Part shown: one piece after another, positions 42,811 through 51,445 of the stretch
Numbering within the stretch: the first letter of the stretch is position 1
How the letters are laid out: each line of letters opens with the position of its first letter
Assembly: GCA_002347265.1 (NCBI GenBank)
Contig: DDYB01000023.1
Span: forward strand, 1 to 64,000
Reading direction: 5' to 3'
DNA: 64,000 nt
DNA from: Desulfobacteraceae bacterium UBA2245
Lineage (GTDB): Bacteria; Desulfobacterota; Desulfobacteria; Desulfobacterales; UBA2245
Notes under the pieces: model-generated
Seen by the model: only the letters and a program-made list of their open reading frames with translations
Databases searched by the model: none
Told to the model about the DNA's origin: nothing
Position numbers and translations under genes: made by a program

Positions 42811-43041
42811 ATGCAACGCGCGCCTTCCGGCATGAAGGGGTTTGCGGTCGTCTGGATCGGCCAGTTCATATCGCTTCTGGGCACCGCGATGACCACCTTC
42901 GCCCTCACCCTCCGGGCCCATCAGACCACCGGAAAAGCCACACCCCTGGCCTTGGCCGGCCTGGCGGGCTGTCTGTCTCCGATGATCCGGCAGGTCGAGG
43001 ACTTACTGCCCGATCACGACCATTCCCTCGGCCCCGCCTAA
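42811..43041 (+). pseudogene. Truncated major facilitator superfamily transporter (N-terminal fragment)
   Basis: Only 76 codons. After MKGF the stretch VVWIGQFISLLGTAMTTFAL matches the first transmembrane helix of MFS drug-efflux type transporters, and LALAGLAGCLSP the start of the second. The frame then ends in unrelated sequence (MIRQVEDLLPDHDHSLGPA). The remaining ten helices are absent from this strand up to the next gene, so it is a decayed or deleted gene. Confidence 0.6.
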
Positions 43042-43165
43042 ACCCGTTCATATCCTGCTGTCGGAAACGGCGTTTTCATGATATTTTGATCACAGAAGGG
43101 CCATTCGGGCATTTCGAAGGCGGTTGCCCTCAGGCCGGTTCGAACGAGATTCAGGGAGGTGCGCG

Positions 43166-43420
43166 ATGGATACGGGAATTTTCGGAGAATACGTCCTCTG
43201 GGTGCTGCTCACCGTCGCACGGGTCGTACTGATCGTTGTGATCCTCTACTATGTTCTGAGAGGGGTCCTGAATAAATGGAAGCAACGGAAGACCGGTCAT
43301 CCGCGCCAGACGGCGGTCTGCCCCCATTGCGGCTGGAAGGGGAAGGTGAGCATTCATGCCGGCAGATGCCCCCGGTGCAACCGTCCCCTTGAGGACCGGA
43401 AGATGGACGGAGAAACCTGA
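43166..43420 (+). CDS. Small membrane protein with a zinc-ribbon tail
   Basis: 84 residues from the ATG at 43166, with GGAGGT just upstream; a longer frame from 43124 lacks support. One N-terminal transmembrane helix (about 8-31, YVLWVLLTVARVVLIVVILYYV) is followed by a basic linker and a compact treble pair CPHCGW ... CPRCN that would bind one zinc ion on the cytoplasmic side. No named family is recognised. Its stop overlaps the first base of the next gene (CNNM-like), so the two are translationally coupled. Confidence 0.7.
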   Translation: MDTGIFGEYVLWVLLTVARVVLIVVILYYVLRGVLNKWKQRKTGHPRQTAVCPHCGWKGKVSIHAGRCPRCNRPLEDRKMDGET

Positions 43421-44457
43421 TGGGCGTCATCACCTGGGTGGGAATTTTGTTCTGCATTTCCCAGGCCGGAATGTTTTCCGGGTTGAACCTGGCCTTTTTC
43501 AGCGTGGGCCGTCTTCGGCTGGAGGTCGAATCCGCGCGCGGCAGCCCAGACGCGAAAAAGGTTCTTGCGCTTCGGAAAGACGCCAACTTCCTGCTGACCA
43601 CCATTCTCTGGGGAAACGTCAGCGTCAACGTGCTGCTCGCCCTGCTCTCCGGCTCCATGCTCTCCGGAGTGGCGGCCTTTCTGTTCTCGACCGTGCTGAT
43701 CACCCTGCTGGGCGAGATTCTGCCCCAGGCGCTTTTTTCGCGTTACGCCGTTCGAAGCGCCTCCCTGTTCGCCCCGGTTCTGCAAATTTATCGAATCCTG
43801 CTGTATCCCGTGGCCAGACCCACGGCAATGCTTCTGGACCGGTGGCTGGGACCGGAGGCGATCTCGTTTTTTCAGGAAAAGGATTTCCACCATCTGATTC
43901 AGGTGCACATCGAGTCCGAGCACTCCGACATCGGAAAGGTGGAGGGAACCGGAGCGATCAATTTTCTGGCTTTAGACGACATTCCCGTGGTCAGCGAGGG
44001 GGAGGTCGTCGATCCGAGAAGCATCCTGACCGTGCAATTCAAGGACAACATGCCGGTTTTTCCCAGCATCGCGCACAGCCCGAAGGATCCCTTTCTCAGA
44101 AAAATACAGGCCTCCCGAATGAAATGGGTGATTCTGGTCAACGCCGCCGGGGAGCCCTGCGCGGTGCTCAACGCGGACAAGTTCATCCGCGACGCGCTGT
44201 TTGAAAAAAAGACCTTCGACCCCTATCACTACTGCCACCGGCCGATCGTGATTCGGGACGAAAAAACCCGCCTGGGTGAAACGATTCTCCGCCTGAAGGT
44301 ATACCCCACCCGGGCCGACGACGACGTGGTCGACCAGGACATCATCCTGTACTGGACTCCGGACATGAAGCGCATCATCACCGGATCGGACATTCTCGGA
44401 AGACTCCTGCGGGGAATCGCCCGGCAGGAAAAGAAAACCTTCACCTACCTGGCATGA
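43420..44457 (+). CDS. CNNM/CorC-type membrane protein with DUF21 domain and CBS pair
   Basis: 345 residues. The N-terminal part (about 1-130) is a DUF21/CNNM transmembrane domain with three to four helices (GMFSGLNLAFFSVGRLRLEVE, ILWGNVSVNVLLALLSGSML, LITLLGEILPQALFSRYA). A cytoplasmic part follows, weakly resembling a CBS pair. The E-P segment GEILPQ corresponds to the conserved GE.xPK of CNNM magnesium transporters. No CorC_HlyC C-terminal domain is present, so it is a short member. A role in divalent cation efflux is inferred. It is translated together with the zinc-ribbon protein upstream and followed by a 48-residue membrane protein. Confidence 0.78.
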   Translation: MGVITWVGILFCISQAGMFSGLNLAFFSVGRLRLEVESARGSPDAKKVLALRKDANFLLTTILWGNVSVNVLLALLSGSMLSGVAAFLFSTVLITLLGEILPQALFSRYAVRSASLFAPVLQIYRILLYPVARPTAMLLDRWLGPEAISFFQEKDFHHLIQVHIESEHSDIGKVEGTGAINFLALDDIPVVSEGEVVDPRSILTVQFKDNMPVFPSIAHSPKDPFLRKIQASRMKWVILVNAAGEPCAVLNADKFIRDALFEKKTFDPYHYCHRPIVIRDEKTRLGETILRLKVYPTRADDDVVDQDIILYWTPDMKRIITGSDILGRLLRGIARQEKKTFTYLA

Positions 44458-44475
44458 ACAACGGAGGCCGCAGCG

Positions 44476-44622
44476 ATGAACCCATGGTTTGCGATGGTTC
44501 TTGGATTGGCCCTGATGGCGGTCGGCGTTCTGAGTCCGTCTGGCAGCTTTGGCGCCCTGTTTCTGGTTGCCGGCGCTGTCGTGTTGATCAATGCGGCGCA
44601 CAGTTTATTCCGACGAAAATAA
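44476..44622 (+). CDS. 48-residue hydrophobic membrane protein
   Basis: A short gene directly after the CNNM-like gene. The ATG at 44476 has GGAGG at 8-bp spacing. The product has two hydrophobic stretches (MVLGLALMAVGVLS and FGALFLVAGAVVLINAA) joined by a PSGS turn, and a basic tail (SLFRRK), so it is predicted as a small inner-membrane hairpin. No family is recognised. The spacing of 18 bp to the CNNM-like gene suggests that it may be an accessory peptide of that transporter-like protein. Confidence 0.55.
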   Translation: MNPWFAMVLGLALMAVGVLSPSGSFGALFLVAGAVVLINAAHSLFRRK

Positions 44623-44624
44623 TC

Positions 44625-44653
44625 GTTTTCCCCACACCCGTGGGGATGGACAG
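44625..44653 (+). CRISPR. Solitary type I-E-like CRISPR repeat (remnant, no array)
   Basis: The 29 bases match from memory the type I-E repeat class GTGTTCCCCAC...GTGGGGATGAACCG at about 26 of 29 positions, with the palindrome CCCCAC-ACC-GTGGGG. Only one copy is present: no second repeat or spacer periodicity follows within the next kilobase and no cas gene is in the window. It starts two bases past the stop of the 48-residue gene. It may be an array relic or a chance palindrome. Confidence 0.4.
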
Positions 44654-44831
44654 TCTTCTGCGCATTCTGAATGCATATCCGGAATCGCTGAAGATTATTC
44701 GAAAGAAAGAACGTGCGGTTAAGAGTTCTGCCCAGGTTGTTTACATCGAAGAGGCAGGAAACAAAAGTTTCTATCAATTTTCGTACAGGCCCTTTTCCAG
44801 CGAAATAGAGGATATCGGTTATGGCTCCTGA
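44646..44831 (+). CDS. 61-residue hypothetical protein coupled to the SecB-like gene
   Basis: The frame starts at an ATG inside the CRISPR-like repeat and ends 11 bp into the next gene, so it is translationally coupled to it. The product is short and polar (LLRILNAYPES, KERAVKSSAQVVYIEEAGN, FYQFSYRPFSSEIEDI). No family is recognised. It could be a 5'-truncated gene whose start was replaced by the repeat, or a small antitoxin-like partner of the SecB-like protein. No strong ribosome binding site is seen apart from GTGGGG touching the start. Confidence 0.4.
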   Translation: MDSLLRILNAYPESLKIIRKKERAVKSSAQVVYIEEAGNKSFYQFSYRPFSSEIEDIGYGS

Positions 44832-45249
44832 GTTCAAAATCGCCTCAATAAGCCTTGCCGAGGCGCATGGTTCAATCAACCGTCAATATAAATGGGAAAA
44901 CGGCAAGCCAATTGAGCTTTCGCAATACATTGAGATTCAATATCAACAAAGACCGGAAAAGAGCATCCGTGTTCTCGTCTCGGTTTCATCGGATTCCGAT
45001 AAAAAGCCCTTCCGTTTTTCCGCTGTCTGGGAAGGTTCGTTTGTTTTTGAAGAGAAACCTTTAAAAGAAAAGCTGAACCGTACTGCCCATATCCATTGCG
45101 CATCCATCATATTTGCCTGTGTTCGCGAGTCCGCAGCCGATCTGACACGCCGCGAAAATCCTGGAAAAAGCCGGAGGCGTTACGGAAAGATCCAGACCGC
45201 TGTTTCCAGAGGCCGGGACCTTTTTTATGAAATCCGAGCCTTCCACTGA
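44821..45249 (+). CDS. SecB-like chaperone, C-terminus divergent
   Basis: 142 residues. The middle and C-terminal part resembles the SecB fold: alternating strands (QYIEIQYQQRPEKSIRVLVSV, FRFSAVWEGSFVFEEKP) then a helix HIHCASIIFACVRESAADLTRR, which mirrors the SecB helix ending ...FPYxRExIADLTxRxGFPPLLLPPxNF. After ADLTRR the expected proline-rich end is replaced by ENPGKSRRR and unrelated residues, so the 3' end may be frameshifted or replaced. It may be a stand-alone SecB-like chaperone of a toxin-antitoxin-chaperone type system, or a protein-export factor. It overlaps the preceding 61-residue frame by 11 bp. Confidence 0.5.
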   Translation: MAPEFKIASISLAEAHGSINRQYKWENGKPIELSQYIEIQYQQRPEKSIRVLVSVSSDSDKKPFRFSAVWEGSFVFEEKPLKEKLNRTAHIHCASIIFACVRESAADLTRRENPGKSRRRYGKIQTAVSRGRDLFYEIRAFH

Positions 45250-45280
45250 TTCCGGGCGCACAGGGCAGGGCGACGAAATT

Positions 45281-47362
45281 TCAGCTTTCGGACTTCAGCG
45301 CATTGAGCAGAAGGGTCAACGGCCGGATCTCCTCGCTTTTTTCATCGAACTGGACAGGACCCGGATGCCGGTATTGGTCGGCTTCGGGCGTTGCGGCCAG
45401 CCATTTTTCCCGAAAGGCTTTGGTGGTCTTGAAGGCCATGCCGTCGACATCCACCAGACTCTTTTCCAGCACCAGGGTCAGTTTTCCCTTTCTGTCTTCC
45501 AAGTGCATCAGGGGGGCAATCGGAATGCCGATGGGCGTCCACTGGTCAAAGGATTTTTCCAGATTCCGAATGGCCGCCATCTGACCGGTGGCCCCGTTGG
45601 CGATCAGGCTGAAAACCGTCAATCCCAGGTTATAGGCATAGGCGCTGTCAAACCGGGTCGGATCGTTGCCCCTGCCGTCATAACCGTAAAAATGAATCTG
45701 CGATTTGAACTTGGGCACGGATTTCTGGTAAATCTTGGAAATCGGGCCGGGAATCTCATCGTCCTCATCCATGATCCCTTCCTTGACCAGCGTCTGAGTC
45801 AGGGTTTTGACCGATATGATGCTTCCCCGCATCAGGAGATACCGGTCTCCGTAGTTTTCAAACAGAATCGGTCCATAAAAGTCCGGATCCAGACCCCCTT
45901 CCCGCAGGGTCTTTTGAAAATACCCGTTCTCGATCCCCACCCGGAACAAGCCCTCCTCCCGAAGGATCTTCAGATAGTCGGTGACCAGCCCCATGAGCAC
46001 CTTGTCGGTTTCCACCTGGGAAAACTGAAAGTTTCCATGGCTGTCTCGTTCCATGAGCAGACCTTCCTGGAAAAATTCCGGAATATCGTTGAACAGGTCA
46101 TCGTCCCGGGTGTTCCAGATCGAAAAGGCCTGATCCTCCCGGGCGTGGCGGGCCAGACGGCGCAGATACTCGAGCTTGTCCTCGAGCTGGGGAAAGGCCG
46201 TGTGAAAATCCGTGTCATGGGTGGCGTTGTAGTCGGCGATGATGGTGTTGAGCTTGATGATGAAAATCTGAATCTCGTTGATGAATTCCAGAATTCCCTC
46301 GGGTATGACGATGACGCCGTAATTCTTGCCCACGGCGGCCCGCCGGACAATGCCCTCGCAGATCACCCGGGACAGACGCCGAAGGGTCATGCCGTAGGCC
46401 GTATAATCGATATCCCCGGTTTTTTTCAGCCGTTCCTTGTCGACATAGTCGGCCAGCTCCTCTCCGATCAGCGTGAGGTTGGCATGGGTCTGCAGCGCCG
46501 TCTCCAGGGCCAGATGGCTGGCCACCCGGCCCATGACCTTGCAGATATGCCAGTATTTGACATCCGAACAGCTGTCCGTGCACAGGCTGGCGATGGCATT
46601 GGAAAAAGCCATGGCGGCGGTATGAAATCCAAAGGACATGGCGCACAGCACCCGGCCGTCGGCGTCCCGGACCTGAATGTCTCCGTCAATGGTTTTGGGA
46701 ACGCCGATGACCTGAATTTTGTCGGCAAACATCTCCTGGGCCAGAAAGGCGGCATTGGTATTGGAATCGTCCCCGCCCACGATCACCAGCGCGTCGAGAC
46801 CGAGTTTTTTACAGGTCTTGCGCGACAGGTCCATCTTCTTTTTGTTGTCGATCTTGGCCCGGCCGGTTTTGATCATTCCGAAACCGCCCAGGTTCCGGTA
46901 GGCATCGACCTTATCGCCGGTCAGGGGGACAAACTCGCCCTCGATGATGCCGTCCGGTCCCATCAGAAAACCAAAGATTTCATTCTGGTCGTTGGCCTCC
47001 TTGGCGGCATCGTAGAGACCCGCGATGACATTGTGTCCGCCGGGCGCCGGGCCTCCGGAAAATACGATTCCGATTTTCCGGGGACGATGATAGCGCTCCT
47101 TCAAAGACGGGTCCGGATCATGAACCGCCACGACACGCTGCACCGGGTTGTCGATGATATCGGGAAGCTGCCGTCTGGCTTCCTGATCGATCTTGAAACG
47201 GTAATGCGCGTCAACCTCCAGAGCCGTGACTGCGCCGGTGAAAACCCCGCACCGGGAGGGCATGATCTTCCTTCGGTTCATCACATCGCTCGGCACGCTG
47301 TCGACGATGGCGCCGATCTTGGGATCATTGACAATAGTTTCATCAGGACTGGAATTTGACAT
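45281..47362 (-). CDS. Pyrophosphate-dependent 6-phosphofructokinase
   Basis: 693 residues from the ATG at 47362, preceded by GTGGAGG at 6 bp; 75 more codons upstream are open but lack support. The active-site signature is the PPi type: IVFSGGPAPGGHN, VIVGGDDSNTNAA (Asp where ATP enzymes have Gly) and VPKTIDGD (Lys in place of the Gly of ATP enzymes). The size and the insert after VIPEGILEF are those of the long plant/spirochaete-like PPi-PFK. It interconverts fructose 6-phosphate and fructose 1,6-bisphosphate with PPi, reversibly, which saves ATP in anaerobes. A strong promoter is visible upstream (47447-47476). No neighbour is related. Confidence 0.93.
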   Translation of the reverse strand: MSNSSPDETIVNDPKIGAIVDSVPSDVMNRRKIMPSRCGVFTGAVTALEVDAHYRFKIDQEARRQLPDIIDNPVQRVVAVHDPDPSLKERYHRPRKIGIVFSGGPAPGGHNVIAGLYDAAKEANDQNEIFGFLMGPDGIIEGEFVPLTGDKVDAYRNLGGFGMIKTGRAKIDNKKKMDLSRKTCKKLGLDALVIVGGDDSNTNAAFLAQEMFADKIQVIGVPKTIDGDIQVRDADGRVLCAMSFGFHTAAMAFSNAIASLCTDSCSDVKYWHICKVMGRVASHLALETALQTHANLTLIGEELADYVDKERLKKTGDIDYTAYGMTLRRLSRVICEGIVRRAAVGKNYGVIVIPEGILEFINEIQIFIIKLNTIIADYNATHDTDFHTAFPQLEDKLEYLRRLARHAREDQAFSIWNTRDDDLFNDIPEFFQEGLLMERDSHGNFQFSQVETDKVLMGLVTDYLKILREEGLFRVGIENGYFQKTLREGGLDPDFYGPILFENYGDRYLLMRGSIISVKTLTQTLVKEGIMDEDDEIPGPISKIYQKSVPKFKSQIHFYGYDGRGNDPTRFDSAYAYNLGLTVFSLIANGATGQMAAIRNLEKSFDQWTPIGIPIAPLMHLEDRKGKLTLVLEKSLVDVDGMAFKTTKAFREKWLAATPEADQYRHPGPVQFDEKSEEIRPLTLLLNALKSES

Positions 47363-47446
47363 CAGCATCCTCCACGATCGATGACAGGATTTCGGACTAT
47401 GGGTTTGAAAGCGTAAAGCTTTGCTCTTTCCTGAACAGATGCAAAA

Positions 47447-47476
47447 ATAATACCGGCTGGAAAAGCCCTGTGTCAA
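47447..47476 (-). promoter_or_regulatory. Sigma-70 promoter of the PPi-phosphofructokinase gene
   Basis: On the minus strand TTGACA (complement of 47471-47476, a perfect -35) is followed after 18 bp by TATTAT (complement of 47447-47452, five of six matches to -10). The start of transcription would lie about 75 bp before the chosen ATG. Confidence 0.7.
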
Positions 47477-47597
47477 GACGATTTGCAGCGCCGGTTTCCG
47501 GCAGAACTGAATCCGGCATCTTTTCAGCCGAATCCGGCATTTGCATATCCCATATCTTGTATCATGTGGCCGGATGGCCCACTTCAACTTGTGTTTT

Positions 47598-47626
47598 TTG
47601 TTTACAAGCCATCCGTTACCTGTTAT
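47598..47626 (+). promoter_or_regulatory. Possible promoter of smc
   Basis: TTGTTT (47598-47603), 17-bp spacer, TGTTAT (47621-47626). Matches are moderate; it is the best pair between the phosphofructokinase and smc. Confidence 0.35.
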
Positions 47627-47701
47627 TGAAAAAAGAATTTATCATGGCATGAACGGCATCCGTCTTTCGGCGCGGCCTGAACAAGGAAAAATTCACACAG
47701 C

Positions 47702-50700
47702 ATGAAACTGAAAAAACTGGAACTTTCCGGTTTTAAATCTTTTCCGCAAAAGGCGGATATCGAGTTTCCCGAGGGCATATCCGCCATTGTCGGTCCGAAC
47801 GGGTGCGGGAAAAGCAACGTCATCGACGCCATCCGCTGGGTCATGGGCGAGCAGAACGCCCGGAATCTGCGGGGCAAGGCCATGGAGGACGTGATTTTCA
47901 GCGGCGCCAACGGCAACGCCCCTCTGAACATGGCCGAAGTTTCCATGATCCTGTCCAACGACAACGGCGACGCCCCAGAAGAGTTGAAGGATTTTACGGA
48001 ACTCATGCTGACCCGTCGTCTTTACCGATCCGGAGAAAACGTCTATTTTCTCAACAAGCACCCCTGCCGCCTCAAAGACATTCACAACATCTTCATGGGA
48101 AGCGGAATGGGCGCACGGTCCTACTCCATCATCGAGCAGGGCAATATCGGGGCGATCACGGATGCGGGCCCGGAGGAAAGACGCTTTTTCATCGAAGAAG
48201 CCGCCGGCGTGACCCGTTACAAAAGCCGGAAGAAAGAAACGCTTCGTAAAATCGAGGCCACGCAGCAGAACCTCCTGCGCCTCGACGATATCCTGTCGGA
48301 AATCAAGCGCCAGATGGGCCGGCTCAACCGTCAGGCCAAAAATGCGCAGCGCTACAAGGAATATCAGCAGCGGATCGACCGGCTCGACATCGCCATGGCG
48401 CTTTGCCGATACGACCGGAACTCTCAGGAACACAGCCAGATTCAGGCCTTGCTGCAATCCCTCAAGGACTCGGACCTGCAAAACGCGTCCAGAATCGGTT
48501 CGCTGGATGCGGCCGTGGAAACGCTCAAGCTTCAACGCGCCCGGAAGAACGAACAGATCTCATCCGCCAAGGCCCTTTTGTTTGAAGCCCAGCGCCAGGC
48601 GGACCGGTCCGAAAGCGAACTTTCCCATCTGCGCAAGGAAGCGGAGCGTCTGGCTGCGGAACTTGAACACCTTCAGACCTCGCACCAGGCCCTGAATGAG
48701 AAGAATAAAAATCTTGAATCCGAAATCGACCAGGCCCGGCGTCAGTTTGCTGAAATGCAGCAGGAACGGGCCAGGGTTCAGGAATCCCTGACTCGTGAAA
48801 ACGCCGCATCCCAGGAACTTCGAAGCCGGCTGGAAACCTTGAACCGCAAGCTGGAAGCGGCCAGAAAGAATCTGGCGGATCTTTCGGCCCAGGAGGCCGG
48901 ATGCCGCAACATTCATCAGAACGCCGCAACCAACCGGCAGAACCTTCAACGACGTCTCAAAAAAATCGACGAGGAAACGGTTCTGGCGGAAAGAAAGGTC
49001 GCTGAGCTGACGCTTCAGGAGCAGGAAGCCCGGAACGGCATTCAAACGGTTCAGCAATCCATTGCCGCTGCCGGAGAACGGATTGCGGCCCAGAAGGACC
49101 AGGCAACTCAGAGCCGTCAGGCTCTGGCCCTGCAGGTCCGGCATGTTCAGGAACTGGATCTGGAACGCAACCAGCTGCGTTCCCGGTATTTGGCCCTTAA
49201 AAAAATGGACGACAACCTGGAATGGTACAAAGACGGCGTCAAAACGCTGATCAAAGCCGCCAGGGCTCGAACCGCGGAGAATGGCGGTTCGGATTCGGCC
49301 GGCCCGGCCGGCATTCTGGCGCTCACCGCCGATGTCCTGGATACGGCGCCGTCTTTTGAGATCGCCGTAGAGACTGTCCTGGGCGACGCCCTGCAGTATC
49401 TGATCGTCGAAGATCAGCAGGCCGGCCTGAATGCCGTCGCCTTTCTCAACGAACACGAGGCGGGCCGTTGCGGATTCATTCCGATCGCCGGACTGCGTCC
49501 GCGGTCTCCGGTCGAAGCCGAACGCCTGATTGATCACGTATCGGTCAAAGCCGGCTTTGAAGCCGCCGCCGAAGCGCTTCTGGGACACGCTCTGGTGGCG
49601 CCGGACCTGAAAAGCGCTCTAGAGGTCTTTCGCGGCAACGGACACGGTTGCGCAGTGGTCACCCAGCAGGGCGACATGATCACCCATCAGGGCATTATTT
49701 CAGGCGGAAGCCCGGATCAGGGCTCGGGAATTCTGGCCAAAAAACAGGAACTCAAATCCCTGGAACACCGGATCTCCACTGTCGATGAAAAGCTCAAGGA
49801 ACAGCGCCGGATTCTTTCCGATCTGGAAGCCGGGGCCCGGGAGAACGAAACCCGGCTTCAGAAGCTTGGCGAAGAGAAAAACCGCCTGGCCAGAGAGGAA
49901 ATGGAAGCCGAAAAATCCCATTTCAAGGCAATCGAATCCCTGAAACACGCCCGGCGCCATCTGGAGGTCACACTGCTGGAACAGGAGCAGCTCATGGGCG
50001 AGGAAAGCGACATCGACGAAGAGATCAGCCAGCGCCACATTGCGTTAAAAAATCTGGAAGACCAGGTGAAATCGGCGCAAAGCGAGGTATCGCAGATTGC
50101 CAGAGCCGCCCAGGACGCCTCTGTCCGGATGGATGCCTTCAACCGGAAAACCGTGGATCTGAAACTTCGGCAGACCGCACTGGAAGCCCGCATCGAAAAC
50201 ACCGGCGCCACCCTCAGGCGGCTGGTCGATTTTCAACGCGAGGCAAACAACCGGCTGGAGCAGACCGTCACCGACATCGGAGGAAAGAAGCAGAAAATCA
50301 CCGACGGCGGCATGCGCATCCGCGAGCTGGAAAACGCCGTCAGCGGCCTTTATGAAAACCTCTCCCGTCTGCAGGAAGATCTTCAAAACCGGGAATCGGA
50401 ATATCGCGGCATCGACGAAGACCTTAAAAACCACGATCAGATCATCGGCGAATTGAAAAACGAGCGGGACAAGACCCTGCAGAAGATTCATCTTCTGGAA
50501 AGCCAGAACGCCCAGCTGGGAATCAAGCAGGAGCATATCATCGGCATCCTGAAGGATCGTTATCAGCAGTCCGTCGATCAGGCCCGCACCGTTTCCGAGG
50601 GGCTGGAGCTTTCCGCAGATCAGATGCAGGCCGAACTGGCCGAGTGCCGCAGGCGAATGGAATCCCTCGGAGAAGTGAATCTTGCGGCCATTGGAGAATA

Positions 50701-51262
50701 TGCCGAACTCAAAACCCGGTTTGAATTTCTCGATGCGCAGAGAGGCGATCTGACCCGGGCCATCGCCGACCTGCACAAGGTGATTCGGGAGATCAACCGG
50801 ATCAGCCAGGAGCGCTTCACCCGGACCTTTGACCTGATCAACGAGAAGCTCGTCGAGGTTTTTCCGAAACTGTTCAACGGAGGCTCCGCACGGCTGGAAC
50901 TGGCGAATGCCGACGACCCGCTGGAAGCCGGCGTCGAATTCATGATCCATCCTCCGGGGAAAAAGCTCACGCGACTCAGTCTTCTTTCCGGCGGCGAAAA
51001 GGCCCTTTCCGCCATCGCCTTCATCTTTGCCATATTTTTGATCAAACCCGCCTCGTTCTGCCTTCTCGATGAAATCGACGCACCCCTGGACGATGCGAAC
51101 GTGGCGAGGTTCAATGAAATGATCAAGAGCATCGGGGACCAATCCCAGATCATCATGATTACCCACAATAAAAAAAGCATGGAATACGCGGACAAGCTCT
51201 TCGGAATCACCATGGAGAAAAAGGGCGTTTCCAAGGTGGTGTCGGTCGATCTGAACCGGTAA
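47702..51262 (+). CDS. smc: Chromosome partition protein SMC
   Basis: 1186 residues, full length. The N-terminal ATPase half has Walker A VGPNGCGKSNV (31-38) and LRGKAMEDVIFSG. Two long coiled coils (about 170-500 and 680-1000) surround a hinge near 520-680, which has GDALQYLIVED and the glycine-rich GGSPDQGSGIL. The C-terminal half has the ABC signature RLSLLSGGEKALSAIAF and Walker B FCLLDEIDAPLDDANV. The protein condenses and segregates the chromosome; the kleisin partners ScpA and ScpB are not in the window. ftsY follows on the same strand after 183 bp. The ribosome binding site is weak (AAGGAAAAATTCACACAGC). Confidence 0.96.
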   Translation: MKLKKLELSGFKSFPQKADIEFPEGISAIVGPNGCGKSNVIDAIRWVMGEQNARNLRGKAMEDVIFSGANGNAPLNMAEVSMILSNDNGDAPEELKDFTELMLTRRLYRSGENVYFLNKHPCRLKDIHNIFMGSGMGARSYSIIEQGNIGAITDAGPEERRFFIEEAAGVTRYKSRKKETLRKIEATQQNLLRLDDILSEIKRQMGRLNRQAKNAQRYKEYQQRIDRLDIAMALCRYDRNSQEHSQIQALLQSLKDSDLQNASRIGSLDAAVETLKLQRARKNEQISSAKALLFEAQRQADRSESELSHLRKEAERLAAELEHLQTSHQALNEKNKNLESEIDQARRQFAEMQQERARVQESLTRENAASQELRSRLETLNRKLEAARKNLADLSAQEAGCRNIHQNAATNRQNLQRRLKKIDEETVLAERKVAELTLQEQEARNGIQTVQQSIAAAGERIAAQKDQATQSRQALALQVRHVQELDLERNQLRSRYLALKKMDDNLEWYKDGVKTLIKAARARTAENGGSDSAGPAGILALTADVLDTAPSFEIAVETVLGDALQYLIVEDQQAGLNAVAFLNEHEAGRCGFIPIAGLRPRSPVEAERLIDHVSVKAGFEAAAEALLGHALVAPDLKSALEVFRGNGHGCAVVTQQGDMITHQGIISGGSPDQGSGILAKKQELKSLEHRISTVDEKLKEQRRILSDLEAGARENETRLQKLGEEKNRLAREEMEAEKSHFKAIESLKHARRHLEVTLLEQEQLMGEESDIDEEISQRHIALKNLEDQVKSAQSEVSQIARAAQDASVRMDAFNRKTVDLKLRQTALEARIENTGATLRRLVDFQREANNRLEQTVTDIGGKKQKITDGGMRIRELENAVSGLYENLSRLQEDLQNRESEYRGIDEDLKNHDQIIGELKNERDKTLQKIHLLESQNAQLGIKQEHIIGILKDRYQQSVDQARTVSEGLELSADQMQAELAECRRRMESLGEVNLAAIGEYAELKTRFEFLDAQRGDLTRAIADLHKVIREINRISQERFTRTFDLINEKLVEVFPKLFNGGSARLELANADDPLEAGVEFMIHPPGKKLTRLSLLSGGEKALSAIAFIFAIFLIKPASFCLLDEIDAPLDDANVARFNEMIKSIGDQSQIIMITHNKKSMEYADKLFGITMEKKGVSKVVSVDLNR

Positions 51263-51445
51263 TTTCAGCACAACGATGACGCCATCCTTCGCCGATGCGG
51301 CGGGAGATGTCTCGCGACGCAGAAATCGCGCTTTCCGCGTCGCCGCAACCCGGTTGAAAAAACTTTACAAAACCACGGGCCAATACTATGGTGGCTCGGA
51401 TTTCATAACCGGGCAGGAATTTATCAAAGCAGGATCGGAGTAATC

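Larger units (their letters stand above)
47363..47701. other. Divergent promoter region between PPi-PFK and smc
   Basis: 339 bp without a gene. It carries a clear minus-strand promoter for the phosphofructokinase and a weaker plus-strand candidate for smc. A short direct repeat of AATCCGGCAT (at about 47510 and 47530) is visible. Confidence 0.6.

Noticed and set aside
44454..44645. In-frame upstream extension of the 61-residue frame
   Set aside because: It would run out of frame through the 48-residue membrane gene and the CRISPR-like repeat; there is no family resemblance in the added part.
45227..47359. Very long plus-strand open frame (about 710 codons) opposite the phosphofructokinase gene
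   Set aside because: It is the antisense shadow of a well-conserved gene in high-GC sequence, has low-complexity His/Gly-rich composition and no recognisable motif.
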